In this document: piece by piece, positions 25,160 through 34,740 of the stretch
How the letters are laid out: each line of letters begins with the position of its first letter
Numbering within the stretch: position 1 is the stretch's first letter
NCBI RefSeq assembly: GCF_050279675.1
Contig: NZ_JBNNUK010000011.1
Span: 1 to 64,000 of the forward strand
DNA length: 64,000 nt
Direction: 5' to 3'
Origin: Viridibacillus sp050279675
Lineage (GTDB): Bacteria; Bacillota; Bacilli; Bacillales_A; Planococcaceae
The notes under the pieces: generated by a model
What the model saw: the letters and a program-made list of their open reading frames with translations, nothing else
The model's database searches: none
Told to the model about the DNA's origin: nothing
Position numbers and translations under genes: made by a program

Positions 25160-26119
25160 ATGTCTTTAAATAATGAAGAGAAAATAGAGTTGTATCGAAG
25201 AATGTATTTATCTAGAAAGTTTGAAGATGCTCTCGATAAATTATTCGCCGAAAATAAATTAGCAGGATGGATTCATTCTTGTAAAGGCCATGAGTCTACG
25301 GGTTCTGCGATATCTCTTATTTTAAAGGAAAATGATTACTTAGTTCCGTATCATCGTTCACGCTCATCCATTTTAGGAAGAGGGTTAGCTGCTAAGTTTT
25401 TATTAGCAGAAATCATGGGTAAAAAAACAGGTTGTTGTAACGGCTTCGGTGGAGAAGCGCACATTATGGACCCAGTAACGAATGTTTATGGAACGGGAGG
25501 AATTATTGGTAGTAATATTCCAATCGGTGTCGGTCTTGCTTATAGTAGCAAGTTGTCAGATGACAATAAAGTTGTCATTTGCGGTTTTGGTGAGGGGGGG
25601 AGTAATCGAGGTACTTTCCATGAAGCAATAAATATGGCATCGATTTGGGATCTTCCTATTGTTTTTATTTGTGAAAATAATTATTATGCAGAATTTTCCC
25701 CACAGCATGAACAGATGAAGCTAGAAAATGTTGCGGATCGTGCAGTTGCTTACGGAATTGAAGGAATTGTTATAGATGGCTATGATCCACTTGAGTGCTA
25801 TGAAGTAATTGAAAAAGCAGTGGAGAAAGCTAGGAGCGGAAAAGGTCCTACCCTGATTGAAGCAAAAACGTATAGACTGAAAGGTCATTATGAAGGGGAT
25901 CCGATGGAGTATAGAACGAAGGAAGAAGTAGAAAAGTGGGCAAAACGTGACCCAATAGTAACCTTCAAAAAAGAACTATTGGATACGTCAATAATTGATT
26001 TACAAACGATCGAACGTCTCGAAAAAGCTATTGATGATGAGATTGAGGAAGCAGTTGAATTTGCCTTGAATTCAGAATATCCGTCTCAAAGCGATGTATT
26101 ATCAAATGTCTATGCTTAA
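25160..26119 (+). CDS. 2-oxoacid/acetoin dehydrogenase-type E1 alpha subunit
   Basis: 319 aa, similar in size and layout to AcoA (acetoin dehydrogenase E1 alpha). HRSRSSILGRG, GFGGEAHIMDP and the thiamine-diphosphate motif region ICGFGEGGSNRGTFHEA ... ICENNYY are visible. The normally invariant GDG of the ThDP/Mg motif is GEG here (Glu145). It forms the E1 heterotetramer with the next gene, 15 bases away. The most likely reaction is decarboxylation or carbon-carbon cleavage of an alpha-keto or acyloin compound. Confidence 0.9.
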   Translation: MSLNNEEKIELYRRMYLSRKFEDALDKLFAENKLAGWIHSCKGHESTGSAISLILKENDYLVPYHRSRSSILGRGLAAKFLLAEIMGKKTGCCNGFGGEAHIMDPVTNVYGTGGIIGSNIPIGVGLAYSSKLSDDNKVVICGFGEGGSNRGTFHEAINMASIWDLPIVFICENNYYAEFSPQHEQMKLENVADRAVAYGIEGIVIDGYDPLECYEVIEKAVEKARSGKGPTLIEAKTYRLKGHYEGDPMEYRTKEEVEKWAKRDPIVTFKKELLDTSIIDLQTIERLEKAIDDEIEEAVEFALNSEYPSQSDVLSNVYA

Positions 26120-26134
26120 GGGGAGGTTACTACT

Positions 26135-27106
26135 ATGACTAATATTAGTTTTCGTTGGGCAATTAATCATGCTTTGGATGAAGAAATGTCGAGAGATGAA
26201 AAAGTATTTTTAGTTGGAGAGGACATTGGTAAGCCAGGTGGGGTTTTTGGAATAACTAGAAATTTACATACAAAACATGGAGATTTAAGAGTGAAGGATA
26301 CTCCAATTAGTGAAGAAGCAATAATGGGTCTTGCAGTCGGTTCAGCAATTGCTGGTTATCGACCAATCGTTGATTTAATGTTTATGGATTTTATCACGAT
26401 TGCCATGGAACAATTAACGAATCAAGCGGCAAAAACCTTTTATTTATCAGGTGGGAAAATAAAAGTACCACTGGTAGTTCGTGCTTTAGCAGGTGGTGGC
26501 TTTCGAGCAGGGGCACATCATTCTCAAACTTTAGAGAGTTGGTTAACACATGTTCCGGGGTTAAAGGTTGTATATCCATCAACACCTTATGACGTGAAAG
26601 GGCTATTAATATCCTCTATAAGAGATGATAATCCAGTCGTGTTTCTCGAACATAAATCATTACTCGGTGTAAAGGGAGAAGTTCCTGATGAGGAGTACAC
26701 TATCCCGCTAGGTAAGGCTGACATTAAGCGTCAAGGAAAAGATGTAACAATTATTACTTATGGTCGAATGGTTCATACATCGCTGGAAGCTGCTGTGAAG
26801 CTATCGGATATTGGAATAGATGTAGAAGTGGTTGATCTTCGAACGCTACTCCCTTTAGATAAAGAAGCTATATTGAAATCAGTCAAAAAAACAAATCGTG
26901 TAGCAATTGTACATGAAGCTGTAAAAGAAAGCGGCTTTGGGGCTGAGATTTCCAGCATTATCGCGGAAGAAGCTATTTATGACTTGGATGCGCCAATCAA
27001 AAGAATTGCAAGCGTATTTTCTCCTATTCCAGTTGGTGAACTAGAGGATTATCTTTACCCTACAGTAGAAAAGATAGTATCTGAAATAAAAAGTTTGTGT
27101 GAATAG
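26135..27106 (+). CDS. 2-oxoacid/acetoin dehydrogenase-type E1 beta subunit
   Basis: 323 aa, RBS GGGGAGG. Typical transketolase-like beta chain: FLVGEDIGKPGGVFGITRNL, DTPISEEAIMGLAVGSAIAG with the conserved Glu, FMDFITIAMEQLTNQAAK, and the C-terminal swivel domain VEVVDLRTLLPLDKEAI. Same operon, directly between E1 alpha and E2. Confidence 0.92.
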   Translation: MTNISFRWAINHALDEEMSRDEKVFLVGEDIGKPGGVFGITRNLHTKHGDLRVKDTPISEEAIMGLAVGSAIAGYRPIVDLMFMDFITIAMEQLTNQAAKTFYLSGGKIKVPLVVRALAGGGFRAGAHHSQTLESWLTHVPGLKVVYPSTPYDVKGLLISSIRDDNPVVFLEHKSLLGVKGEVPDEEYTIPLGKADIKRQGKDVTIITYGRMVHTSLEAAVKLSDIGIDVEVVDLRTLLPLDKEAILKSVKKTNRVAIVHEAVKESGFGAEISSIIAEEAIYDLDAPIKRIASVFSPIPVGELEDYLYPTVEKIVSEIKSLCE

Positions 27107-27117
27107 GAGGGGAAACT

Positions 27118-28329
27118 ATGATTACAGATATTATTATTCCGAAGTTAGGTGCTGAAATGCAAAGTGCAAATATAGATGAATGGAAAAGAGATGAAGGAAG
27201 CTGGATTGATATTAATGATGCAATACTTGTGATCCAGACGGAAAAAATAACTAATGAAATTGAAGCACCAGCCTCAGGATACTTGCATATTCTCGGACGT
27301 GAGGGAACGGAATATGAAATCGGAAAAGTTGTAGCCCAAATAGCAGAAAGTAAGGAAGAATATCAAAGATTGCAAAGTATGGACTCGAATCACAAGCAGG
27401 AAAAGCAGAATGATGATTCCTTGAGTAAACATGAGGAAAGGCAAAAGGCATCGCCACTTGCTAGAAAAATGGCTAAGGATAAAGCTATTAACTTAGCAGA
27501 CGTATGTGGAAGTGGGAGTTCTGGTGCTATTTTAAAACGAGACATTTTGGAGTTCCAAGGGCAACAAAAGGAAAGCGAAAATACAGGGCTATTAAAAAAA
27601 GAACAATCGGATAATCTATTTGCACAACCTGTTAAAAAAATCAAAGAAATCCATCCGTTAAAAGGAATGAGAAAAGTAATTGCAGAAACAATGATGAAAA
27701 GCTTACAGTCAACAGCACAAATGACGGATATCAATGAAATTGATGTTCATAAGTTAGTAGCATTTAGGGATTCGATTAATGAGGAATTGCAAGAAGAGTT
27801 AGGCTTTAAAATTTCTTATAATGATCTGTTTATTAAAATTGTAGCCACTATATTGAGAAGACTTCCTATTCTAAATGCTAGCATTCAGAATGAGCAAATC
27901 ATTATTTGGGAAAATATCAACATTGGTATCGCGGTCGCGGTAGAAAATGGTTTAATCGTCCCAGTAATTAAGAATACCGATAAGCTATCATTAGGAGAAA
28001 TCCATAAACAAAGTAACACACTAATAGAAAAGGCGAGAAAAGGTACCCTTACTCCAGATCAAATAGCTGATGGTACTTTTACCATTACTAATTTTGGGAG
28101 CTTTGGCGGGTATTTTGGAACACCTATTTTAAATCTACCGGAAGTAGGTATTTTAGGAATTGGTGCGATTAGCCAAAAGCCAGTTGTTCGCGATGGAGAA
28201 ATAGTTATTGGTGAAGTCTTGGGCTATAGTTTCACGGTGGACCATCGTTTAATAGATGGAAAGATTGCCGGAGACTTTCAAAATGAATTTAAACGAATTA
28301 TTAATAATCCGAAAATATTATTTGTTTAA
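27118..28329 (+). CDS. Dihydrolipoamide acyltransferase (E2)
   Basis: 403 aa with the full E2 order. One lipoyl domain (1-78) has Lys43 in IQTEKITNEIEAP, then comes a linker, the peripheral-subunit-binding domain (about 111-145, ASPLARKMAKDKAINLADV), a second linker, and the catalytic domain (about 175-403). The last ends in VDHRLIDGKIAGDF, with His376 and Asp380 as the HxxxDG pair. It transfers an acyl group from E1 to CoA. A single lipoyl domain is normal for acetoin and branched-chain complexes. Confidence 0.93.
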   Translation: MITDIIIPKLGAEMQSANIDEWKRDEGSWIDINDAILVIQTEKITNEIEAPASGYLHILGREGTEYEIGKVVAQIAESKEEYQRLQSMDSNHKQEKQNDDSLSKHEERQKASPLARKMAKDKAINLADVCGSGSSGAILKRDILEFQGQQKESENTGLLKKEQSDNLFAQPVKKIKEIHPLKGMRKVIAETMMKSLQSTAQMTDINEIDVHKLVAFRDSINEELQEELGFKISYNDLFIKIVATILRRLPILNASIQNEQIIIWENINIGIAVAVENGLIVPVIKNTDKLSLGEIHKQSNTLIEKARKGTLTPDQIADGTFTITNFGSFGGYFGTPILNLPEVGILGIGAISQKPVVRDGEIVIGEVLGYSFTVDHRLIDGKIAGDFQNEFKRIINNPKILFV

Positions 28330-28365
28330 AAAGCGCTATATATTGGTAATGTAGGGGGCTATGTT

Positions 28366-29757
28366 ATGGAAGCAAAGTGGGACGTTGTTGTAATAGGAGG
28401 AGGCCCTGGTGGATATTCTTCGGCAATAAGAGCTAGTCAGCTTGGAATGAAAGCGCTTTTAATTGAAAAAAGTGCATTAGGAGGTACTTGTTTAAATGTT
28501 GGTTGTGTCCCAACAAAGCATCTCATTGAGTTTACTAATACCCTAAAAAACATTATGGAGTCGAAAAACTTTGGAATTGAAATAAGTATGGGAAATATTG
28601 ATTTTCAAGTATTACAAAATCGTAAAAATAAAATTATTGATCAGTTATCTGCGGGCGTAAAACAACTTTTGAAAAAAAATAATGTGGAAGTTATTTATGG
28701 AGAAGCTACATTTATTTCGGACAAATTATTGAAAGTCCAACGACCACATGAAGACCTTACAATAGAAGGAAATCATATCATTATTGCCGCTGGAACTAGA
28801 CCATCCCAATTTATGCTTCCTTTTGATGGAGATAAAATTGTAAGTAGTACTGAAGTTCTATCATGGGTTTCGATGCCAAAGAGTATTGTCATTGTAGGAG
28901 CAGGAGTTATTGGCATGGAATTCGCTAGCATTTTCTCTCAAATAGGTGTACATGTTTCAGTAGTTGAACTTGACTCAAAGATTTTAGCTAATGAAGATCA
29001 AGAAATAGTTGGATATTTAAAAGAATCTCTTGAAAAAAAGGGAGTTGAGTTTTACTTATCAACTAAGGTTGTAGATGGATTTGTTAATGAAAATGATGTT
29101 GAGCTTACAGTGGGAAATGACAGTGGTACACATTATCTAACTGCTGAAAAGGTACTGGTATCAACTGGAAGGGTTAGTAATGCAGAACTCTTATGCATTG
29201 AAAATACCAAGGTTGAAACGATAAAAGGGTTTATAAGAGTGAACGACAAGATGCAAACAAACGTTGAAAATATATATGCGGTAGGGGATATCACACCGGG
29301 ACCACAACTCGCTCATGTTGCTTATGATGAAGGAATTGCAGCAGCAGAAATCATCGCGGGAAATGTCAAAGAGATGAAGTATGAAGCTGTTCCACGTACG
29401 ATATTTACATCTCCTGAAATTTGTTCAGTTGGCTTAACAGAAGATAAAGCGAAAGAGCTTTTTGACAATGTAGAAGCATTTATATATCCATTGCAGGCTA
29501 ATGCAAAAGCATTAATTAATGGAAATGGACAAACAGAGGGAATCGTTAAAATCATAATCGAGAAAAAATATGGTGAAGTTTTAGGGATTGCTATAGTAGG
29601 CCCTAAAATAAACGAGATGATAACCGCTGGTACATTAGCTATGACTCTGGAAGCGACGGTTGATGAAATTGCAAACACGATCCATCCACATCCATCCTTG
29701 TCAGAAATGTTGAAAGAGGTTTCACTCCTAGCATTAGGAAAGCCACTACATTTTTGA
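28366..29757 (+). CDS. lpdA: Dihydrolipoyl dehydrogenase (E3)
   Basis: 463 aa. FAD site GGGPGGYSSAIRASQLG, redox disulfide Cys42/Cys47 in GGTCLNVGCVPTK, NAD site GAGVIGMEFASIF, YAVGDIT, and the C-terminal HPHPSLSE containing the catalytic His. It reoxidises the E2 lipoyl arm. Dedicated to this operon rather than the housekeeping pyruvate dehydrogenase, judging from position. RBS TAGGGGG. Confidence 0.94.
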   Translation: MEAKWDVVVIGGGPGGYSSAIRASQLGMKALLIEKSALGGTCLNVGCVPTKHLIEFTNTLKNIMESKNFGIEISMGNIDFQVLQNRKNKIIDQLSAGVKQLLKKNNVEVIYGEATFISDKLLKVQRPHEDLTIEGNHIIIAAGTRPSQFMLPFDGDKIVSSTEVLSWVSMPKSIVIVGAGVIGMEFASIFSQIGVHVSVVELDSKILANEDQEIVGYLKESLEKKGVEFYLSTKVVDGFVNENDVELTVGNDSGTHYLTAEKVLVSTGRVSNAELLCIENTKVETIKGFIRVNDKMQTNVENIYAVGDITPGPQLAHVAYDEGIAAAEIIAGNVKEMKYEAVPRTIFTSPEICSVGLTEDKAKELFDNVEAFIYPLQANAKALINGNGQTEGIVKIIIEKKYGEVLGIAIVGPKINEMITAGTLAMTLEATVDEIANTIHPHPSLSEMLKEVSLLALGKPLHF

Positions 29758-29787
29758 ATACGAAAAAGTGAAAGGAGTGAAAGGAAA

Positions 29788-30552
29788 ATGAATAATTTGT
29801 TTGATTTATCGGGCAAAACGGTAATTGTTACAGGCGGAGGTAGTGGAATCGGAATTTCGCTGGTTCATGCACTAGCCGATTATGGAGCAAATGTAATTAT
29901 TGCTAGTCGTAATGTAGAGAAATGTAATAATGTGTTGAAAGAAATCGAGTCAAAAGGAGGGAAGGGAGCAGTAGTTCAACTAGATATATCAGATGAAAAA
30001 AGTGTGTGGAATCTAGTAACTGAAGTTTTAGAGCGCTTTGGATCAATAGATGTGCTCATTAATAATGCCGGAATTAGCCCATTTATGGCTCCAATGGAAA
30101 AAGTTAAAATAGCAGGATTTAAAAAAATAATGGATGTCAATCTAATAGGTGCTCTACAATGTGCACAAGCAGTAAGTGAGCATATGATTGCAAGAAAAAA
30201 AGGAAAGATTATTAACGTATCTTCATCTGCTTCAACCGTATCTATGGAAGGATTAGGCGCATATTCCATTACAAAGGCAGCTCTTAATAGCCTTACAAAA
30301 ACACTTGCTTATGAATGGGGCAAATACAATATTAATGTAAATGCAATTGCTCCTGGCTTTATGGATACGGGAGTTGCAGATTTTATCAATCATACAGATG
30401 AATCGTTTCAATCAGTTATTGATAGAACACCGATTGGCCGTACTGGAAAAGCCGAAGAACTGAAGGGGTCCATTGTATTCCTTGCCTCAGATGCTTCCAA
30501 TTACCTTACAGGTCAAATCTTGTATATCGATGGCGGTGCAGGGAATTGCTAA
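29788..30552 (+). CDS. Short-chain dehydrogenase/reductase (classical SDR)
   Basis: 254 aa, RBS GGAGTGAAAGG. TGGGSGIGISL cofactor motif, NNAGIS, Ser in INVSSSAS, YSITKAA (Tyr-xxx-Lys) and the C-terminal LYIDGGAGNC. Similar in class to gluconate or 3-oxoacyl reductases. A second SDR of the island, co-directional with the main operon. It probably interconverts a hydroxy- and oxo-intermediate. Confidence 0.9.
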   Translation: MNNLFDLSGKTVIVTGGGSGIGISLVHALADYGANVIIASRNVEKCNNVLKEIESKGGKGAVVQLDISDEKSVWNLVTEVLERFGSIDVLINNAGISPFMAPMEKVKIAGFKKIMDVNLIGALQCAQAVSEHMIARKKGKIINVSSSASTVSMEGLGAYSITKAALNSLTKTLAYEWGKYNINVNAIAPGFMDTGVADFINHTDESFQSVIDRTPIGRTGKAEELKGSIVFLASDASNYLTGQILYIDGGAGNC

Positions 30553-30592
30553 AACTGTATAGATCATTTTATTTAGAAAGGAGGTAGTGAGA

Positions 30593-31654
30593 ATGGATGG
30601 AAAAATGAAAGCTGCCGTGCTTCATGGAGTTGGTGATATCCGAATTAAAGAAATGGATATTCCTGAAATTGGTAATTATGATATTTTACTGAAGATTCGA
30701 GCAGTAGGCATTTGTGGTTCGGATTTACACTCGTATAAGACAGGGCTTTATTCCTTCCCTGAACAAATAATGGGGCATGAATTTTGTGGTGAGGTAGTAA
30801 AGATTGGTGCGGATGTAAAGGATATTAAATTGGGAAGTAGAGTGACTGGATTTACCGTTTCTTATTGTGGGAAATGTTACTGGTGTACTCGGAAATCTTA
30901 TCGTCTATGCCCAGATCTTTTTAAATCCTACTCCGGCTACGGTGAACCAGGAGCTTTGGCGGAATTTATGAAAATCCAAAACGCTGTGCTAAATGAAAAC
31001 GTGTTCGAGATTCCAGATTATGTGACTGACGAAGAAGCAGCTATGGCAGAACCTATAGGAACTGCGGCTTATACATTGCTTCGAACAAAACCTACCGAAC
31101 AAGATAAAGTTGTCATAATTGGAGCTGGCTTTATAGGAAATATTATTACGCAATTAATGAAAAATAATCCGGTAGAAAAAGTTATTGTTACTGAAATTAT
31201 GGATGAAAGATTAAAAGCAGCCCAAAATGTAGGTGCAGATGTAGTAATAAATGCAAATGAAACAGATGCTATTCTTTATGAGATTCAACAACATACCGGA
31301 AAAGGAAGACATCATTTTGGAGAAGGTGGAATGGCAGATATTGTTATTGATGCAGCTGGGGGTACGAATACACTAAATCAAGCCCTGTCTTTTGCTAGAA
31401 GCAAAGGAGTTGTAGGTCTAGTAGCACTTCCGGAAAAAGATGTAACAATTGATTCTAGTAAAATTATTTATAAAGATTTACGTGTAATAGGTATATTAGG
31501 TTCGATGATTCCTAGTGGAATTGATTATTTGAATAAAAGTGCAGTTAATGTTGAATCACTAATTACCCATAGGTTTTCTTTAGATCAAGTAAACGAAGCA
31601 TTTCAAACGCTAGTAAAAGATCCTACTGCGTTGAAAGTTATAATTAAAATTTGA
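30593..31654 (+). CDS. Zinc-dependent alcohol dehydrogenase (MDR family)
   Basis: 353 aa from ATG 30593 (AAAGGAGG eight bases upstream; the in-frame GTG at 30587 is too close to it). Catalytic zinc ligands lie in GICGSDLHS and GHEFCGEV; the structural zinc has four Cys in YCGKCYWCTRKSYRLCP. Rossmann motif GAGFIGNI. The size and Cys pattern are those of butanediol/threonine/sorbitol-type dehydrogenases. Next to an acetoin-dehydrogenase-like complex, oxidation of a diol or hydroxyketone is a reasonable guess. Confidence 0.9.
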   Translation: MDGKMKAAVLHGVGDIRIKEMDIPEIGNYDILLKIRAVGICGSDLHSYKTGLYSFPEQIMGHEFCGEVVKIGADVKDIKLGSRVTGFTVSYCGKCYWCTRKSYRLCPDLFKSYSGYGEPGALAEFMKIQNAVLNENVFEIPDYVTDEEAAMAEPIGTAAYTLLRTKPTEQDKVVIIGAGFIGNIITQLMKNNPVEKVIVTEIMDERLKAAQNVGADVVINANETDAILYEIQQHTGKGRHHFGEGGMADIVIDAAGGTNTLNQALSFARSKGVVGLVALPEKDVTIDSSKIIYKDLRVIGILGSMIPSGIDYLNKSAVNVESLITHRFSLDQVNEAFQTLVKDPTALKVIIKI

Positions 31655-31756
31655 TAATTCAGTAATTTCAGTAAACTAAGATAGTGAAAAATCAATATCG
31701 ATTGAAAACTAATCATACTACAGTTATAAAATATTATTATTAAGGGAGAGATTGTA

Positions 31757-32566
31757 ATGAATTATAATAAAATTAAATATGAAAAAGAAAATAATGTGGT
31801 GACTATAACGATTAACCGTCCAGAAGTCCTTAACTGTATCGATAATGAAACAAACTTTGAGCTTCATCATGCTTTTAAAGCATTCAGAGATGATGACGAA
31901 GCACTAGTAGCAATTTATACAGGAGCAGGGGATAAGGCATTTTCAGCTGGATGGGATTTAAATGATGCTGCAGCACTGAGGGAGCGTCCTCAGCTAGATC
32001 AATTTAGAAAAGATATAAGGAATTCAGAGGGGTATTGTGGTTATACAAAGAGATTTGATATTTTCAAACCTATTATTGTAGCAATAAACGGGTATGCTGT
32101 TGCAGCTGGATTAGAAAATATTATGTTGGGTGATATTCGTATTTCTTCGGAAGATGCTAAATTTGGAGCATTAGAAAGACGTTGGAATATTGTTGCAGGT
32201 GATGGTCTTTGTGTGAGATTGCCATTAATGGTTGGTTATGCCAGAGCGATGGAGCTTATTATTACAGGCAGAGAAATAGACGCAGAGGAAGCACTGCGCA
32301 TAGGGCTAATTAATGAAGTAGTACCTCAAAATGAAGTCATGTCAAGAGCACGAGAACTTGCACAATCAATATGTAAATTGCCTCAAGGAGCCCTTCGTAT
32401 TGATAAAGAAACGATAGTACGCGGAGTGGGAAGAACTCTTGAAGAGCAGACTTTTATTGAAAGTGAAGGTGTAATGACAATGTTTTTACGCGAAGATAAG
32501 CATTATGAAGGAGCAGGTTCTTTTGTTGAAAAGCGACAACCGAATTTCAGCAACAATGGAATATAA
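31757..32566 (+). CDS. Crotonase-family enoyl-CoA hydratase/isomerase
   Basis: 269 aa, RBS AAGGGAGAG. AFSAGWDLNDAA oxyanion segment, NGYAVAAGLENIMLGDI, and GALERRWNIVAGDG retain glutamates at both usual positions, but GGG is replaced by AAG. It is the more divergent of the two crotonases here. It could hydrate, isomerise or open a ring rather than repeat the reaction of the first. About 100 bases separate it from the alcohol dehydrogenase gene, so it may have its own promoter. Confidence 0.88.
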   Translation: MNYNKIKYEKENNVVTITINRPEVLNCIDNETNFELHHAFKAFRDDDEALVAIYTGAGDKAFSAGWDLNDAAALRERPQLDQFRKDIRNSEGYCGYTKRFDIFKPIIVAINGYAVAAGLENIMLGDIRISSEDAKFGALERRWNIVAGDGLCVRLPLMVGYARAMELIITGREIDAEEALRIGLINEVVPQNEVMSRARELAQSICKLPQGALRIDKETIVRGVGRTLEEQTFIESEGVMTMFLREDKHYEGAGSFVEKRQPNFSNNGI

Positions 32567-32722
32567 AATTTTTGTCCATATTGGGATGACAATTAAGAAT
32601 TACACAAACAAAATTTCACCATTGGATATTCATCTCTATAATTTTCAGTTTTGAAATGGCGAGGAATTAGCCCCGCTGTAACTGCTATAGAACAAAACCA
32701 TACTTATGGAAGGTTGATAAAA

Positions 32723-34441
32723 ATGCATATAGCGAAAGATTTTTATAAGAGAATAGGCTATCCGGAGCAGTGGATAACCGATGCAGAAACGTATTGTGAC
32801 AATGATTCTTATGTTATCTATGACCCATCATGGGATGATCCTATTGCTGATTTCCCTAGAATATCTATATATAACATGTTCAAAAAAAGTGTGGAACAGC
32901 ATGGAGACCAAGTAGCAATCATCTATTTGGACAATGAAATAACTTACAAGGAATTTGATGTATTGGTTAATAGATTAGCCTCACAATTAATTGATTTAGG
33001 GATTAAGAAGGGGGATACAATTTGTCCAATGCTTCCCCCATCACTTCAGCATTGGGTAAGTTTCTTTGCTATAGCAAAAGTTGGTGCGATTTCAGCACCG
33101 ATTAATGTAATGTTTAAAGAAAAAGAAATATCGTTTCAAATTAAAGACTGTGGTGCGACTACAGTAATTGTATTAGATGTGTTTTATCATTATTTTAATA
33201 ATTTAAGAGAAGAACTAGAATTAAAGAATGTTATTGTCACTAATATTAAAGATTATGCTTCACCGGACTTTAAGGTTTACGATTCATTGAGAACTTATTG
33301 GGATTTTCCAAAAGTAAAAATAGATAACACATTGGATTTCCAGAAATTAATAAATAGTGCCACAGTGAAAGAGTTTGAAGTGGATATTAATCCAAAAGAA
33401 GATATTGCTAAAGTTATCTACACTTCTGGTACTACTGGGAAACCAAAAGGATCTATGACAACCCATTTTAATTTAGTGCATAATACGATAACTCATGCCC
33501 ACCTTATGAAAATAGATATGCCAATAAATCTAACTTTTTTACCTATGAATCACACCGGAGGATATTTAGTTTTTCAATTACCAACCTTTTATTTAGGTGG
33601 GACTGTTATTTTAAGGCCAATTGCAGATATGGAAGACATACTTGAAGCAATCCAAAATTATAAAGTAAATGCGATATTTGGACCACCAACTTTTTATATT
33701 GGATTACTACAATATTTAAAATTCAAAAAATTCGATCTAAGCAGTTTGACTCTGGTGACTGCAGGAGCTGCTAAAGTATCAGAGACTTTGATGCAATCAT
33801 GGAAAGAGAGCATTGGGTCAGAATTAACGGTAGGTTGGGGCGGTACTGAGACGAATACTATGGGGACTTGGAGCCGATTAAAGAATAAAAATAATGAATT
33901 TTCTGTAGGGGTTCCTTTTATAGGAGAAATGAAAATTATTGATGAGGATGGCCTCATACTTCCTAGAGGAAAAGTTGGCGAACTACTTTATAGGGGATTA
34001 CAAGTTTCCAAAGGATATTTAAATAATCCTAAGGAGACAAATGCCTCGTTTCAATATGATGGATGGTTCAGAACTGGGGATGCAGCTTATATAGACAATG
34101 AAGATTTTCTACATTATGTAGATAGATTGAAGGATCTTATTATTGTTTCTGGATATAATGTTGCTCCAATTGAAATAGAGAATGCGATTTTACAACATGA
34201 TGGTGTACGTGAAGTAGCAGTAGTGGGCGTCCCGCATAAATACAGAGTTGAAACAGTTAAAGCCTTTGTTGTTTTATGGGAAGAATATCAAGGTGAAGTT
34301 ACTGAGCAAGATATTATGGATTTTTGTCGGAAGGAAATCGCAACCTACAAAGTCCCAACAATCGTTGAGTTTATACCGGAACTTCCGAAAAATGCAATGG
34401 GCAAAACTTTAAGAAGAATTTTGAAGGATAGGGTACAGTAA
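32723..34441 (+). CDS. Acyl-CoA synthetase (AMP-forming)
   Basis: 572 aa from ATG 32723, which has GGAAGG upstream; the open frame extends to 32651, but the extra residues have no family character. Adenylation motifs: A3 VIYTSGTTGKPKGSM, A5 GWGGTETNTMG, A7/A8 YDGWFRTGDAAY and VDRLKDLIIVSGYNVAP, A10 lysine in LPKNAMGKTLRRIL. It activates the carboxylic acid that enters the pathway. Last gene of the island; terminator follows. Confidence 0.93.
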   Translation: MHIAKDFYKRIGYPEQWITDAETYCDNDSYVIYDPSWDDPIADFPRISIYNMFKKSVEQHGDQVAIIYLDNEITYKEFDVLVNRLASQLIDLGIKKGDTICPMLPPSLQHWVSFFAIAKVGAISAPINVMFKEKEISFQIKDCGATTVIVLDVFYHYFNNLREELELKNVIVTNIKDYASPDFKVYDSLRTYWDFPKVKIDNTLDFQKLINSATVKEFEVDINPKEDIAKVIYTSGTTGKPKGSMTTHFNLVHNTITHAHLMKIDMPINLTFLPMNHTGGYLVFQLPTFYLGGTVILRPIADMEDILEAIQNYKVNAIFGPPTFYIGLLQYLKFKKFDLSSLTLVTAGAAKVSETLMQSWKESIGSELTVGWGGTETNTMGTWSRLKNKNNEFSVGVPFIGEMKIIDEDGLILPRGKVGELLYRGLQVSKGYLNNPKETNASFQYDGWFRTGDAAYIDNEDFLHYVDRLKDLIIVSGYNVAPIEIENAILQHDGVREVAVVGVPHKYRVETVKAFVVLWEEYQGEVTEQDIMDFCRKEIATYKVPTIVEFIPELPKNAMGKTLRRILKDRVQ

Positions 34442-34466
34442 GAGAATAATGTTCAAAAGTAGTGGG

Positions 34467-34500
34467 CCATACCTAGGAAGAAATAGGTATGGTTCCTTTT
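34467..34500 (+). terminator. Terminator of the catabolic operon
   Basis: CCATACCTA (34467-34475) / TAGGTATGG (34484-34492), then TTCCTTTTATTTTG. 26 bases after the ligase stop codon. Confidence 0.85.
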
Positions 34501-34524
34501 ATTTTGTTATTTTTCTGTCCAAGT

Positions 34525-34721
34525 TTAGTTCATACCTATTATAGCAGCAATATCCTTCACTTCGCAGTATTTAATAGTGCCACGAGTTAACTTGTTAGAA
34601 ATATTTTGTACAGAGGCCTGTTTATCGTTTGGTAGTGTTTCATTTGTTTTTTCACTATGTCTGTTAGTGTCCAATCAGCAGCATATATAGCTTTCCAGTT
34701 CGTTCTTAATAGTGCAACCAT
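34525..34721 (-). pseudogene. Small phage-type DNA-binding protein, frameshifted
   Basis: From ATG 34721 the minus strand reads MVALLRTNWKAIYAADWTLT then DIVKK. The frame shifts in an A-run and continues as NETLPNDKQASVQNISNKLT, then RGTIKYCEVKDIAAIIGMN and stop. The second half looks like an XRE-style HTH (SVQNISNKLTRGTIKYxEVKDIA). One indel separates the parts. Probably a mobile-element relic. Confidence 0.45.
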
Positions 34722-34740
34722 TTAGCATCGCCGTTTATCT

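Noticed and set aside
29976..30269. Minus-strand 97-codon frame within the second SDR
   Set aside because: Antisense shadow of a clear SDR coding frame with no ribosome site.
32651..32722. Longer start of the acyl-CoA ligase
   Set aside because: The 24 extra residues have no family character and no ribosome site; ATG 32723 has GGAAGG upstream.
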